NCBI GenBank assembly: GCA_018268055.1
Contig: JAFDXF010000057.1
Span: 1 to 64,000, forward strand
Length of the DNA stretch: 64,000 nucleotides
From: Bacteroidota bacterium
GTDB taxonomy: Bacteria > Bacteroidota > Bacteroidia > Chitinophagales > Chitinophagaceae
Direction: 5' to 3'
Under the pieces are notes generated by a model, which was not told the DNA's origin, did no database searches, and was given only the letters and a program-made list of their open reading frames with translations. Positions 8,115 to 16,634 of the stretch are shown here, one piece after another; position 1 is the stretch's first letter, and each line of letters starts with the position of its first letter. Position numbers and translations under genes: made by a program.

Positions 8115-10667
8115 ATGTATTCCATTTCATTACGCACTTTATTTTTAAGTGGATTTATTGCGGCAGCAACTGTTTCTTATACACAACAAATGCCGACTAA
8201 TATGCCACAAAGACCAACCGTTGACACTACTAAAAAGCCCGGTGGCCCATCAAATGGTATGAAGCCTTATAAGGAACTGATTACTGCAAAAGCTGTTTCT
8301 CAAAAAGGTATGTTTTCTGTTCATAAAGCAGAGGATAAATTTTATTTCGAAATTCCGGATTCACTTTTTGGTAGAGATATTCTGATTGTGAATCGTATTT
8401 CCAAGGCTTCGGCCGGTATGCGAGCGCCGGGTAGTTTCTTTGGTTATGGAGGCGATCAAATTGGTCAGAATGTTATACGATTTGAAAAAGGACCAAACAA
8501 TAAAGTCTTTTTAAGAACAATCTCTTTTGCAGAATATGCTAAGGATTCTACTTCGCCAATGTTTACAGCGGTTACAAATTCTAATGTGCAACCGATCATG
8601 CAGGCATTTGATATTAAATCATTGGGAAAAGACTCAAGTGGTGCAGTAGTAGATGTTACAGATTTTATCAACAGCGATAATGATGTTTTAAATTTCAATA
8701 GTTTCTTTAAATCTAATTTGAGATTGGGAATGGTGCAGCCTGATAAGTCTTACATCGTGAGTGTAAAATCATATCCCATAAATATTGAAATCAAAACGGT
8801 GAAAACCTATGGGAGAACACCGGCACCTGCGTCTGCAGCAGGAGGTTTTGGCGGAGCTTCTTCAGGCGGCGGCAATATGACAATGGAGTTGAACAGTTCA
8901 ATGGTATTATTGCCAAAAGTTCCAATGCAGGCAAGATATTTTGATCCTCGTGTTGGTTATTTCGCTGTGGGTTATACAGATTATGATGCAAATCCACAAG
9001 GCGTAAAAAATATTTCATTGGTAAAACGTTGGAGGTTAGAACCCAAAGATGGGGAGATGGATAAGTATTTAAGAGGAGAACTGGTAGAACCAAAGAATCC
9101 AATTGTTTATTACATAGATCCGGCAACTCCTAAAAAGTGGGTACCTTATTTAATTCAAGGCGTGAACGATTGGCAAATTGCATTTGAAAAAGCAGGATTT
9201 AAAAATGCAGTGATTGCTAAATTAGCTCCTACAAAAGAGCAAGATAGCACTTGGAGTTTGGATGATGCACGTCATTCAGCAATTGTATATAAACCATCCA
9301 ATATTGCAAATGCAAGTGGCCCGAGTATTTCTGACCCGCGCAGCGGTGAGATAATAGAAAGCCATATCAACTGGTATCACAATGTTATGCAGTTGATTCA
9401 TGATTGGTATTTTATTCAAACTGCTGCCGTAGATCCCAAAGCAAGGAAGATGGAATATGATGATGAGTTGATGGGGCAACTGATTCGTTTTGTGTCTTCT
9501 CATGAAGTAGGGCACACTTTAGGCCTTCGTCACAATTTTGGTTCAAGCTCTACCGTACCTGTTGAAAAATTAAGAGACAAAGCATGGGTAGAAGCGAACG
9601 GTCATACCCCTTCTATCATGGATTATGCACGTTTCAATTATGTAGCACAGCCGGAAGATAATATCAATGAATCAGGACTTTTCCCTCGTATTGGCGATTA
9701 TGATAAATGGGCGATAGAATGGGGTTATAAATTATTACCTCAATACAAAGATGCAGAAGCCGAAAAAACGTTTGTCAATAAATGGATAATGGAAAAACTA
9801 AAAGATAATCGTCTTTGGTTTGGAACAGAATCTAACCCTGATGATCCACGCAGCCAAAGCGAGCAAGTGGGTGATGATGCAATGAAAGCAAGTTTTTATG
9901 GTATTAAAAACCTGCAACGCATTCTACCAAAGTTGATGGAATGGACAAAAGAACCTAACGAAGATTATAGCAATTTGACCAATATGTATAACCAACTTAC
10001 CGGACAATTTGGAAGATATATGGGACATGTGTCTAAGTATATTGGCGGCATAATGGAAACACCGAAAAGTGTTGAGGAGACAGGCCCCGTTTATGAAATT
10101 GTTGCGAAAGCAAAACAAAAAGAAGCAGTTGATTTTTTAAATAAAAATTTATTTGCAACACCTACATGGTTGATCAATCAGGATATTTACAGTCGTACCG
10201 GTTTGGATGGACTTACAGTTATTGGTGGATTACAAGACAGAACTTTTGGTAGAATATTAAGTGCAAACACATTAGGTAAATTAGTAAATGCAGAAGCATC
10301 TCTTGCCAATAATACTTATTTAGTTACTGATTATCTGAATGATTTAAAGAAAGGAGTGTGGAGTGAATTAGCATCACGCAAGCCGATAGATATTTATCGC
10401 AGAAATCTTCAAAAGTCTTATGTAAACAGTTTGATAAGTTTAATACAGCCTGCAGCTTCATCATCATCATCATCCGGTGGTGGTGTTACAGTTTCTATAT
10501 CAGGCGGAAATGACAAGAATGATGTGACCAGTGTTGTAAAAGCTCATTTGGCTTCTTTGCGCAATGAAATAAATGCAGCAGCAGCCGGCACAGCCGATTT
10601 AATGACTAAATATCACCTTCAAGATTTAAGTAAAAGAATTGATAATGCTTTGAATCCCAAAGGATAA
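8115..10667 (+). CDS. Secreted zinc-dependent metalloprotease (DUF5117/DUF4953 type)
   Basis: An 850-residue exported protein with a hydrophobic signal (about 1-24) and a low-complexity Pro-rich stretch after it. The zinc site is SSHEVGHTLGLRHNFG, an extended HExxHxxxxxH with H463, E464, H467 and H473. This belongs to the large Bacteroidota family with DUF5118, DUF5117 and DUF4953 domains in order. Two Gly/Ser-rich linkers are visible, one near residues 235-250 and one near 785-795 (a serine run encoded by tca/tcc codons). The substrate is unknown; the family is predicted to act in the periplasm or on the surface. A hairpin terminator follows. Confidence 0.9.
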   Translation: MYSISLRTLFLSGFIAAATVSYTQQMPTNMPQRPTVDTTKKPGGPSNGMKPYKELITAKAVSQKGMFSVHKAEDKFYFEIPDSLFGRDILIVNRISKASAGMRAPGSFFGYGGDQIGQNVIRFEKGPNNKVFLRTISFAEYAKDSTSPMFTAVTNSNVQPIMQAFDIKSLGKDSSGAVVDVTDFINSDNDVLNFNSFFKSNLRLGMVQPDKSYIVSVKSYPINIEIKTVKTYGRTPAPASAAGGFGGASSGGGNMTMELNSSMVLLPKVPMQARYFDPRVGYFAVGYTDYDANPQGVKNISLVKRWRLEPKDGEMDKYLRGELVEPKNPIVYYIDPATPKKWVPYLIQGVNDWQIAFEKAGFKNAVIAKLAPTKEQDSTWSLDDARHSAIVYKPSNIANASGPSISDPRSGEIIESHINWYHNVMQLIHDWYFIQTAAVDPKARKMEYDDELMGQLIRFVSSHEVGHTLGLRHNFGSSSTVPVEKLRDKAWVEANGHTPSIMDYARFNYVAQPEDNINESGLFPRIGDYDKWAIEWGYKLLPQYKDAEAEKTFVNKWIMEKLKDNRLWFGTESNPDDPRSQSEQVGDDAMKASFYGIKNLQRILPKLMEWTKEPNEDYSNLTNMYNQLTGQFGRYMGHVSKYIGGIMETPKSVEETGPVYEIVAKAKQKEAVDFLNKNLFATPTWLINQDIYSRTGLDGLTVIGGLQDRTFGRILSANTLGKLVNAEASLANNTYLVTDYLNDLKKGVWSELASRKPIDIYRRNLQKSYVNSLISLIQPAASSSSSSGGGVTVSISGGNDKNDVTSVVKAHLASLRNEINAAAAGTADLMTKYHLQDLSKRIDNALNPKG

Positions 10668-10696
10668 TAAAAAGGTTTCATTTTCAGATTTGGTTT

Positions 10697-10730
10697 AAAA
10701 TGGGAGGTTGAAAAATCTCCCATTTTTCTT
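10697..10730 (+). terminator. Intrinsic terminator after the zinc metalloprotease
   Basis: AAAATGGGAG (10697-10706) pairs with CTCCCATTTT (10717-10726), followed by more T residues. It separates the metalloprotease from the ribosomal protein operon. Confidence 0.8.
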
Positions 10731-10739
10731 TTGTAACAC

Positions 10740-10770
10740 TTTGTCATTGAAAAAATCAGCCTTATCTTTG
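10740..10770 (+). promoter_or_regulatory. Promoter of rpmI-rplT
   Basis: TTTG (10740-10743), a 19-bp spacer and TATCTTTG (10763-10770) match the Bacteroidota -33/-7 consensus exactly. Transcription would start a few bases later, leaving a leader of roughly 110 nt before rpmI. Confidence 0.8.
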
Positions 10771-10884
10771 CACTCCGTTAAAAAAACGGCAGTTCTTAAT
10801 CAGAACACAGAAATTCCCGAAGAGGTACAATAAGGATTCGGCCTGTGCCGGAACACCTCAAGGATAAACGTTAAAACAGGTATT
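10771..10884 (+). promoter_or_regulatory. Structured rpmI leader, candidate L20 autoregulatory RNA
   Basis: The leader can form GTTCT/AGAAC (10792-10796 with 10802-10806), GAGGT/ACCTC (10822-10826 with 10855-10859) and inside the latter CGGC-CTGT-GCCG (10839-10850). The CTGT loop, extended as CCTGT (10842-10846), is complementary to ACAGG at 10876-10880, just before the ATG at 10885, which would make a pseudoknot over the ribosome entry site. An alternative pairing CCGAA/TTCGG (10817-10821 with 10837-10841) competes. L20 is known to repress this operon through leader pseudoknots in other bacteria; the role here is inferred. Confidence 0.5.
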
Positions 10885-11082
10885 ATGCCTAAAGTAAAAA
10901 CAAACTCTAGTGCCAAAAAAAGGTTTAAAGTAACCGGCACCGGAAAGATCATGCACCAAAAAGCATTTAAGCGCCACATTCTTACAAAAAAATCTAAAAA
11001 GCGTAAACGCAACATGCGTAAAGACGGTCAGGTAGCTAATGCAAATTTACATTTTGTAAAACGTCTATTACGTCTGAAATAA
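10885..11082 (+). CDS. rpmI: Ribosomal protein L35 (bL35)
   Basis: A 65-residue, very basic protein of the large ribosomal subunit. The N-terminus [15 protein letters not shown] and the middle [12 protein letters not shown] are typical of bL35, and the length is normal. It precedes rplT by 52 nt, the usual order. infC, which sits directly upstream in most bacteria, is absent here; the operon has its own promoter and long leader instead. Confidence 0.97.
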   Translation: MPKVKTNSSAKKRFKVTGTGKIMHQKAFKRHILTKKSKKRKRNMRKDGQVANANLHFVKRLLRLK

Positions 11083-11134
11083 TCAGATGTAATATTGCTT
11101 CAATCAATTTATAAAAATTTAAACTTATTTAGAT

Positions 11135-11479
11135 ATGCCTCGTTCAAAAAATGCCGTTGCTTCCAAAGCACGCCGCAAAAAAATATTAAAGCAAGCCAAA
11201 GGTTTTTATGGCAAGCGTAAAAATGTACTCACCGTTGCTAAAAACGTTGTAGAAAAAGGTATGACCTATATGTTTGTAGGTCGTAAATTAAAGAAAAGAG
11301 AATACCGTTCTTTGTGGATTGCTCGTATCAATGCAGCCGTTCGTGAAGAAGGAATGACCTATTCTCAGTTCATCAACAAATTGAATGCAAAAGGTATTGA
11401 ATTAGACAGAAAAGTTTTGGCTGATTTGGCTATGAATAATCCTGAAACGTTCAAAAACTTAGTAGCTTCTGTAAAATAA
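11135..11479 (+). CDS. rplT: Ribosomal protein L20 (bL20)
   Basis: A 114-residue protein needed for early assembly of the 50S subunit. It opens [20 protein letters not shown], and the globular C-terminal part includes [20 protein letters not shown], both typical of bL20. Length is normal. In several bacteria L20 also represses its own operon by binding mRNA that mimics its 23S rRNA site; the structured leader upstream of rpmI is the natural candidate target here. A strong terminator follows 26 nt after the stop. Confidence 0.97.
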   Translation: MPRSKNAVASKARRKKILKQAKGFYGKRKNVLTVAKNVVEKGMTYMFVGRKLKKREYRSLWIARINAAVREEGMTYSQFINKLNAKGIELDRKVLADLAMNNPETFKNLVASVK

Positions 11480-11505
11480 TTCCCTTGCAGATAGAGAAAG
11501 AATTT

Positions 11506-11532
11506 CCCATCCATTTGGATGGGATTTTTTTT
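11506..11532 (+). terminator. Terminator of rpmI-rplT
   Basis: CCCATCCA (11506-11513) and TGGATGGG (11516-11523) form an 8-bp stem with a very short TT loop, followed by eight T (11525-11532). Confidence 0.92.
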
Positions 11533-11560
11533 AATTTTATCTAACCAAAAACTTGCAGTA

Positions 11561-12271
11561 ATGCACACACCCGAACAAGAAAATTACCTGGTTAACTTTT
11601 GTGAAGAACACTTTGTACGCAGCTATGATGTGCGCTTAGCAATTGCATCGGATATGGCTAAAGAAGTAACGGATAAAATGAATACAGATGTTTCATTGTC
11701 TTTTGAAACAGCAGTACAAAGAGTGTATGAAAGCTATGGCGTTACAGGGTTTTCAAAAGCTATTGAAGCAAAAGAAAATAAGATACAATTACTACAAAAG
11801 AAAATGAAATGGGAGTTGTTTAAAAAAATGTTCACACCAAAAAATATTGCCATCCTATTAATCGCAATAATTGTTTTTATTATTACTCTATTAAATTTCA
11901 AAACAGAATATGTGTTATTTGGCCTTGTGATTTTAAGTTTTGTTTTAATCACAATCAGTTTTATAAGCGTATCTAAACGGAAGAAACTATTTAGCAAGCA
12001 ACAAAAAGAACTTTCCATTACTTTGGATGCTAAAACAAGCAGTAATTTTTCTCTGTATGCTATCCCGATACCGATACTTGTTATTGTGCAAATTGTTTCT
12101 GAGACCAATAAGGAGGTCAGCATAATGGCGCTTGCATTTCTTTTTATTATAATTATTTATGGAATTATAGATGTTGTTGTTACAAGCAAGTATGTCAATC
12201 ATATTTATCAAATGGCGAAGGATCAATATCCGGAAGCGTTTATAGGAAGTGATAATCTTAAAAATGAATAG
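11561..12271 (+). CDS. Uncharacterised membrane protein
   Basis: A 236-residue protein. The frame stays open upstream to 11519, but that part lies in the rplT terminator, so the ATG at 11561 is chosen. Residues 1-90 are soluble and helical and resemble the N-terminal coiled region of small Bacteroidota membrane proteins (ENYLVNFCEEHFVRSYDVR). Four hydrophobic segments follow (about 95-115, 118-137, 165-185 and 188-210), with a basic stretch KRKKLFSKQQK between the pairs. No family recognised. Its 3' end overlaps the convergent gene by 14 bp. Confidence 0.7.
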   Translation: MHTPEQENYLVNFCEEHFVRSYDVRLAIASDMAKEVTDKMNTDVSLSFETAVQRVYESYGVTGFSKAIEAKENKIQLLQKKMKWELFKKMFTPKNIAILLIAIIVFIITLLNFKTEYVLFGLVILSFVLITISFISVSKRKKLFSKQQKELSITLDAKTSSNFSLYAIPIPILVIVQIVSETNKEVSIMALAFLFIIIIYGIIDVVVTSKYVNHIYQMAKDQYPEAFIGSDNLKNE

Positions 12272-13418
12272 TATGCAGTTTTACTCCATACCGAGAAAAT
12301 TCAATAGAAGGTAATGGAAATTTAAAGGCACTCAATACGGTAAATAAAAATTTAACTCCTTTGTGTTTTGTTTTGATACGAGTGAAATCTATATCCGGTG
12401 CAATATACCATTGACGATAACGCCTGATATCACTACGATCAAAAATAATGTTACCATTTTTATCTCTTCCTATATTATCCATAGCGCCAAACATTCCTTC
12501 GGCTCCATAACCAACGGAAAACGCTAACCACTTTGGAAGATTTACTGTTGGAAAAAAATCTTTTATAACTGCACTTGCCCAATAAGTTTGCCCATTATAA
12601 TCTTTTAAAAAACGTTCGGGCGAACTTTTTCCAAAGATGTCATCACTTCTCTGATTGAGTGATGCATCACTATATGATTTACGATGAAAAGACCATTTTA
12701 ATTTAATGCGTTGATCATTCCAAGCTAACTCTTGTGATATGAAAGCAGCACTTCCAATAATATTTGCGGCAAAATCACTCCAACTCCAGCCCCATTCGGC
12801 ACTGAACCCGTCTAATGTTTCAATCACTGTTTGATAGACTGCGCCGCTCATACCACCCAACCAAATTCTGGTTTTATTCTTGATGCCGGTCCATTTCCAT
12901 AGTTCGCTACTTGCACGACTTTCTATATATGCGCCATACATGTGGCCGGTTTTATCTACTTGCAACCATTCTTTGTGATCGTCAAAGAAATGAAAACTGC
13001 TTTTGGGATAGTTTTTATACCATGCTGCAGAAAGTGCTACCATTACTCCACTATAACCAATTACGTTTGCAGAAGCAACCAGCCAGATTCTTCTTTTCTT
13101 TTGCAGTGCAGTAAGACTATCAACTGTGTTTGACTGTAAGAAATTATTTTTAAAAATAATTGGGTCTTTTTTAGGCAGATGTATTGAAAAAGCTTGATTG
13201 GTTAATTCATGATTAGTGAAAGTGCTTTTCTGTAAATCATCTGACTCCCTGCTGGAGAAGGATGCTGATTGATTATATTCCGTACTATCTACTGAAATGT
13301 TTTGTGCCAGACTAGATGTATTGAAAGAACATAAAAGCAAAAAAGAACTATACAAAAAACGGAGGTTGTAAGAATATTCTTTTAACCATTGGATTATTCG
13401 AATAAGAGTAGTCTTCAT
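12258..13418 (-). CDS. DUF2279-family exported protein (YfiM-like)
   Basis: A 386-residue protein. The frame extends further upstream, but the Met at 13418 puts a signal peptide (hydrophobic stretch ending SLAQ, about residues 22-39) at a normal distance and is preferred. Middle and C-terminal parts contain VDKTGHMYGAYIESRASSELWKWTG, the GHMYGAY region typical of DUF2279, then EWGWSWSDFAANIIGSAAF. The family is predicted to be envelope-associated; its role is unknown. It converges on and overlaps the membrane-protein gene by 14 bp, so the two transcripts would be antisense at their ends. Confidence 0.75.
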   Translation of the reverse strand: MKTTLIRIIQWLKEYSYNLRFLYSSFLLLCSFNTSSLAQNISVDSTEYNQSASFSSRESDDLQKSTFTNHELTNQAFSIHLPKKDPIIFKNNFLQSNTVDSLTALQKKRRIWLVASANVIGYSGVMVALSAAWYKNYPKSSFHFFDDHKEWLQVDKTGHMYGAYIESRASSELWKWTGIKNKTRIWLGGMSGAVYQTVIETLDGFSAEWGWSWSDFAANIIGSAAFISQELAWNDQRIKLKWSFHRKSYSDASLNQRSDDIFGKSSPERFLKDYNGQTYWASAVIKDFFPTVNLPKWLAFSVGYGAEGMFGAMDNIGRDKNGNIIFDRSDIRRYRQWYIAPDIDFTRIKTKHKGVKFLFTVLSAFKFPLPSIEFSRYGVKLHTIHF

Positions 13419-13509
13419 CGGGTGTAAAATTAAGGGACAAATTTTATAACAATTGAAAACTGAAAATTTTATAACTTCATCCCCGTCATTTAACAATCAA
13501 TTAAATACT

Positions 13510-15237
13510 ATGAACGAGACAATACAAAAAAAAGTAGAAATGTGGCTTACCGGAAATTATGATACAACTACAAAAGAGGCCATTAAAAAATTGCAGCATG
13601 AAAATCCTGATGAGCTTACAGAAGCATTTTATCAGAACTTAGAATTTGGAACGGGTGGCTTGCGAGGAATTATGGGAGTAGGTACAAATCGTATGAATAA
13701 ATATACAGTGGGCATGGCAACGCAGGGATATGTCAATTATTTAAAAAGTGTATTTGGCGAAGTGAAAGTTGCTATTGCACATGATTGCAGAAATAATAGT
13801 CGCTTCTTCGCTGAAACCGCTGCAAATGTTTTTGCTGCCAATGGAGCCAAAGTTTATTTGTTTGAGGACTTACGTCCTACACCAGAACTTTCGTTTGCTA
13901 TTCGTACACTCGGATGCCAAGGTGGTGTAGTGTGTACTGCATCACACAATCCAAAGGAATATAACGGGTATAAAGCATATTGGAATGATGGCTCACAATT
14001 GGTACCACCACATGATAAAAATGTAATAGCCGAAGTTGATAAAATCGCTTCAGTAGATGATGTGAAATGGAGTGGGGGAGAGCAGAATATTACCATTATC
14101 GGAAAAGAAATGGATGAACAATATATTCAAATGGTGAAAGGCCTGAGTGTGTATCCTGAAGTAATTGGTAAACATAAAGATTTGAAAATTGTTTACACCT
14201 CTATTCACGGAACAGGCATAAAATTAGTGCCTACTGTTTTAGAGCGATTCGGATTTACTAATGTGCATATTGTAAAAGAGCAAATGATCCCTGATGGAAA
14301 TTTTCCGACAGTAATCTATCCAAACCCTGAAGAAAGTGAAGCAATGAGTTTAGGTTTGAAACTTGCAGCAGAAATTGACGCAGATATTTTATGCGGTACC
14401 GATCCTGATGCTGATAGAATTGCTATTGGTATTAAAGATGATAAAGGCAATTGGGTTTTAATGAACGGGAATCAAACGGCTGCTTTGGCCTTTAATTACT
14501 TGACAGAAGCAAGAAAAGCAAAAGGGATAGCTCAGCCCAACGATATGGTGATTACGACAATCGTTACTACACCCATGATTGATGAAATTGCTAAAGGAAA
14601 CAATGTTTCATGTTACAGAGTGCTTACCGGTTTTAAATGGATAGCTGAATTGATTAGAGAAAAAGAAGGAAAAGAAAATTATATCATTGGTGGCGAAGAA
14701 AGTTTTGGATTGATGATTGGAGATAAAATCAGAGATAAGGATGGAATAAGTGCTGTAGCATTACTTTGTGAAATGGCCGCTTATGAAAAAGAAAAGGGCA
14801 GAAGCCTTTATGAAAAAATGATTGATTTGTATGTGCAATATGGATTTTACAAAGAACATTTAATCTCCATTACCAAAAAAGGGATGGATGGGCAGCAACA
14901 AATAGCTGCAATGATGGAAGGCTATCGCAAAAATCCGCCCACTCACATTAACGGGCAAGAGGTGGTAACACTTTCTGATTTTCAATTGCAAGTAAGTACT
15001 CATTTAAAAACAGGAGAACAAACAAAATTGACTTTGCCTAAGTCTAATGTATTGCAATTTGTTTTGGCTGACAAAACAGTGATTGCTGCAAGACCTAGTG
15101 GCACAGAACCAAAAATTAAATTCTATTTTTCTGTAAATGATAAACTAGAAAAAGCCGCTGACTTTGATAAAGTAAATGCCTCATTGGATGAAAAAATTAA
15201 AGCAGTAATAAAGGATATGAACTCCAACGGAATATAG
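13510..15237 (+). CDS. Phosphohexomutase (phosphoglucomutase/phosphomannomutase)
   Basis: A 575-residue alpha-D-phosphohexomutase of the long PGM2/PgcA-like type that interconverts hexose 1- and 6-phosphates. The catalytic phosphoserine is S145 in TASHNPKEYNGYK, the metal loop is GTDPDADR, the sugar loop is GGEESFG and the phosphate loop is RPSGTEPKIK. The ATG at 13510 is preferred over an upstream TTG (13453) because the family start is MN-type and near here. The last residues after KAVIKDM (NSNGI) coincide with the beginning of an IS110 transposase remnant read in another frame, so the native stop may have been replaced. Confidence 0.92.
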   Translation: MNETIQKKVEMWLTGNYDTTTKEAIKKLQHENPDELTEAFYQNLEFGTGGLRGIMGVGTNRMNKYTVGMATQGYVNYLKSVFGEVKVAIAHDCRNNSRFFAETAANVFAANGAKVYLFEDLRPTPELSFAIRTLGCQGGVVCTASHNPKEYNGYKAYWNDGSQLVPPHDKNVIAEVDKIASVDDVKWSGGEQNITIIGKEMDEQYIQMVKGLSVYPEVIGKHKDLKIVYTSIHGTGIKLVPTVLERFGFTNVHIVKEQMIPDGNFPTVIYPNPEESEAMSLGLKLAAEIDADILCGTDPDADRIAIGIKDDKGNWVLMNGNQTAALAFNYLTEARKAKGIAQPNDMVITTIVTTPMIDEIAKGNNVSCYRVLTGFKWIAELIREKEGKENYIIGGEESFGLMIGDKIRDKDGISAVALLCEMAAYEKEKGRSLYEKMIDLYVQYGFYKEHLISITKKGMDGQQQIAAMMEGYRKNPPTHINGQEVVTLSDFQLQVSTHLKTGEQTKLTLPKSNVLQFVLADKTVIAARPSGTEPKIKFYFSVNDKLEKAADFDKVNASLDEKIKAVIKDMNSNGI

Positions 15238-15496
15238 CAGTGGCAACAGTATAAAAGGCAACAATAGAATTTACAAAAAAGGAGGCAAAGCATTACGAGA
15301 TGTATTGTATATGTGTGCGATGAATGCCAAACAAACCAATCCTGCCTGCAAGGCACTTTTTGATCGCTTAAAAGCAAATGGAAAAACAGGAAAACAAGCA
15401 TTAATAACTGTAATGAATAAGCAACTCAAACAGGTTTTTGCGGTAGTAAAAAACGGAACCATTTATCAACCCAATTACTGTTCACAAAAACCATAA
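15221..15496 (+). pseudogene. IS110-family transposase C-terminal remnant
   Basis: One frame from 15221 to the stop at 15496 (91 codons) reads like the C-terminal part of IS110 transposases (Transposase_20 domain): TEYSSGNSIKGNNRIYKKGG, LRDVLYMCAMNAK, then TNPACKALFDRLKANGK and QALITVMNKQLKQVFAVVKNG. The N-terminal DEDD catalytic domain, most of the gene and both ends of the element are missing, and an in-frame TGA lies just before 15221. The remnant overlaps the last codons of the phosphohexomutase gene in a different frame. It is not functional. Confidence 0.8.
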
Positions 15497-15614
15497 AATT
15501 TATTTGGTTTTATGCACAGTTCATGTTATAGGCTGTGGCTTCTATGTCTGTCGTTTGTTTTTCATTTTTTGTAGTGCCGTTTTTGCCGTCTTTTTGCTCT
15601 GTCTGTGCGTTGGC
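15238..15614. other. 377-nt gap between phosphohexomutase and Fic genes
   Basis: This stretch holds the IS110 remnant to 15496, then about 118 nt with only an A/T-rich potential hairpin (ATAAAA near 15493 with TTTTAT near 15508), which could end the minus-strand Fic transcript or belong to the old element. I see no intact gene. Confidence 0.6.
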
Positions 15615-16634
15615 TTATTTTTCAATTACTTTCCAATGTCCTGTTTTGTCGCTTCCGATGCGTTCTATTTTTCGGTTGTCTCTAAGTTCTTTAATCTTTC
15701 GTCTTACGGTACTTAAACTCATTTTCAAACATTCTCCAATTTCAGTTGCTGTTATTTTGTTATCCTGTTTAATCAATGAAAATACAGTGTCATTTACAGT
15801 GTCATTGTGAGGTTTTACAGTGTCAGTAAGAATGTGCATTTCTCGGTTTTTGAGCGAATAATTTTCTTTGAGCAATAAGTTTGAAAGAAAACGTATCAAA
15901 AACTTTTCTGTCTTATAAATGCTCTTTGATAAATCTTCGTAGTTCGCTCTTACAAGTGCGTTACGGAAATACCAAGAGTTGTTGGCAAATAATTCGTTAT
16001 TTACGTTTTTGAAACCAAGTTTTCGTAGATACTTGATTAAGAAAAGGGCTGTTGTTCGTGTGTTGCCCTCGCCAAAAATGTGGATTTGCCATAAGTAAGA
16101 AATGAAATGTGCAATGTGTTCAATGATTTCCTGTTCGCTTAATCCTTTGTAGCTAAATTTTTTCTCTTGCTCAAAATCATATTCCAACGTTGCTTTCAAA
16201 CTGTCGGCACTTGCATAGAGAACCGTTTCGCCATTTAACACCCATTCTTTTTTAGTGATGTTGTAATCACGGATTTTTCCTGCGAATTTGTAAATACCTT
16301 GAAACAATCGGCGATGAATTGATAAGTATTCGGCAGGCGAAAATGTAAAAGTTTGTTCGCTCAACATTTCGGCAATTCGTGCCGAAACTTTGTCGGCCTC
16401 TTCGGTGCGATCTTCGTCTGTTTTTGTTGGATGCTGTTGATAGTAACTGTCAATACGTTTTTTTACTTCGTTAATAGTAATGTCGCCTTCAATGTTTTGT
16501 TTGGCAGTTTCAATCAAATATTCAGATGGTTTTAAACCGTCCACTTGTTGCAAGCCGATTGCCGTTTTCCAAACTTTTGCTTTTTCTGCTTTGTTCGGTT
16601 CGCCTTGTCTTAAATATTCATCAAAGTTTTCCAT
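15615..16634 (-). CDS. Fic-domain protein with C-terminal winged helix
   Basis: A 339-residue Fic/DOC protein. An N-terminal helical part (1-95) precedes the Fic fold; the active loop is HIFGEGNTRTTALF with catalytic H185. The second Arg of the canonical HxFx(D/E)GNxRxxR motif is replaced by Ala, as I recall for one common Bacteroidota subgroup. Residues about 266-339 form a winged helix (TATEIGECLKMSLSTVRRKIKEL). Family knowledge: Fic enzymes transfer AMP or other groups from nucleotides to hydroxyl side chains of target proteins; the target is unknown. The gene lies between an IS110 remnant and a resolvase HTH remnant and looks horizontally acquired. Confidence 0.9.
   Translation of the reverse strand: MENFDEYLRQGEPNKAEKAKVWKTAIGLQQVDGLKPSEYLIETAKQNIEGDITINEVKKRIDSYYQQHPTKTDEDRTEEADKVSARIAEMLSEQTFTFSPAEYLSIHRRLFQGIYKFAGKIRDYNITKKEWVLNGETVLYASADSLKATLEYDFEQEKKFSYKGLSEQEIIEHIAHFISYLWQIHIFGEGNTRTTALFLIKYLRKLGFKNVNNELFANNSWYFRNALVRANYEDLSKSIYKTEKFLIRFLSNLLLKENYSLKNREMHILTDTVKPHNDTVNDTVFSLIKQDNKITATEIGECLKMSLSTVRRKIKELRDNRKIERIGSDKTGHWKVIEK

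Noticed and set aside
8791-9126. A 111-codon minus-strand open frame inside the zinc metalloprotease gene
   Set aside because: It is antisense to a clear domain-bearing gene, has no ribosome-binding or promoter signal and resembles no family.
10800-11015. A minus-strand open frame across the rpmI leader and gene
   Set aside because: Antisense to a universal ribosomal protein gene and a folded leader; no support for expression.
11734-12123. A 129-codon minus-strand open frame opposite the membrane protein gene
   Set aside because: It mirrors membrane-helix codons of the plus-strand gene; its composition is a by-product, with no independent evidence.
15504-15810. Plus-strand open frames rich in Phe, Val and Cys opposite the Fic gene
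   Set aside because: Antisense to the C-terminal winged helix of the Fic gene, with composition typical of shadow frames.
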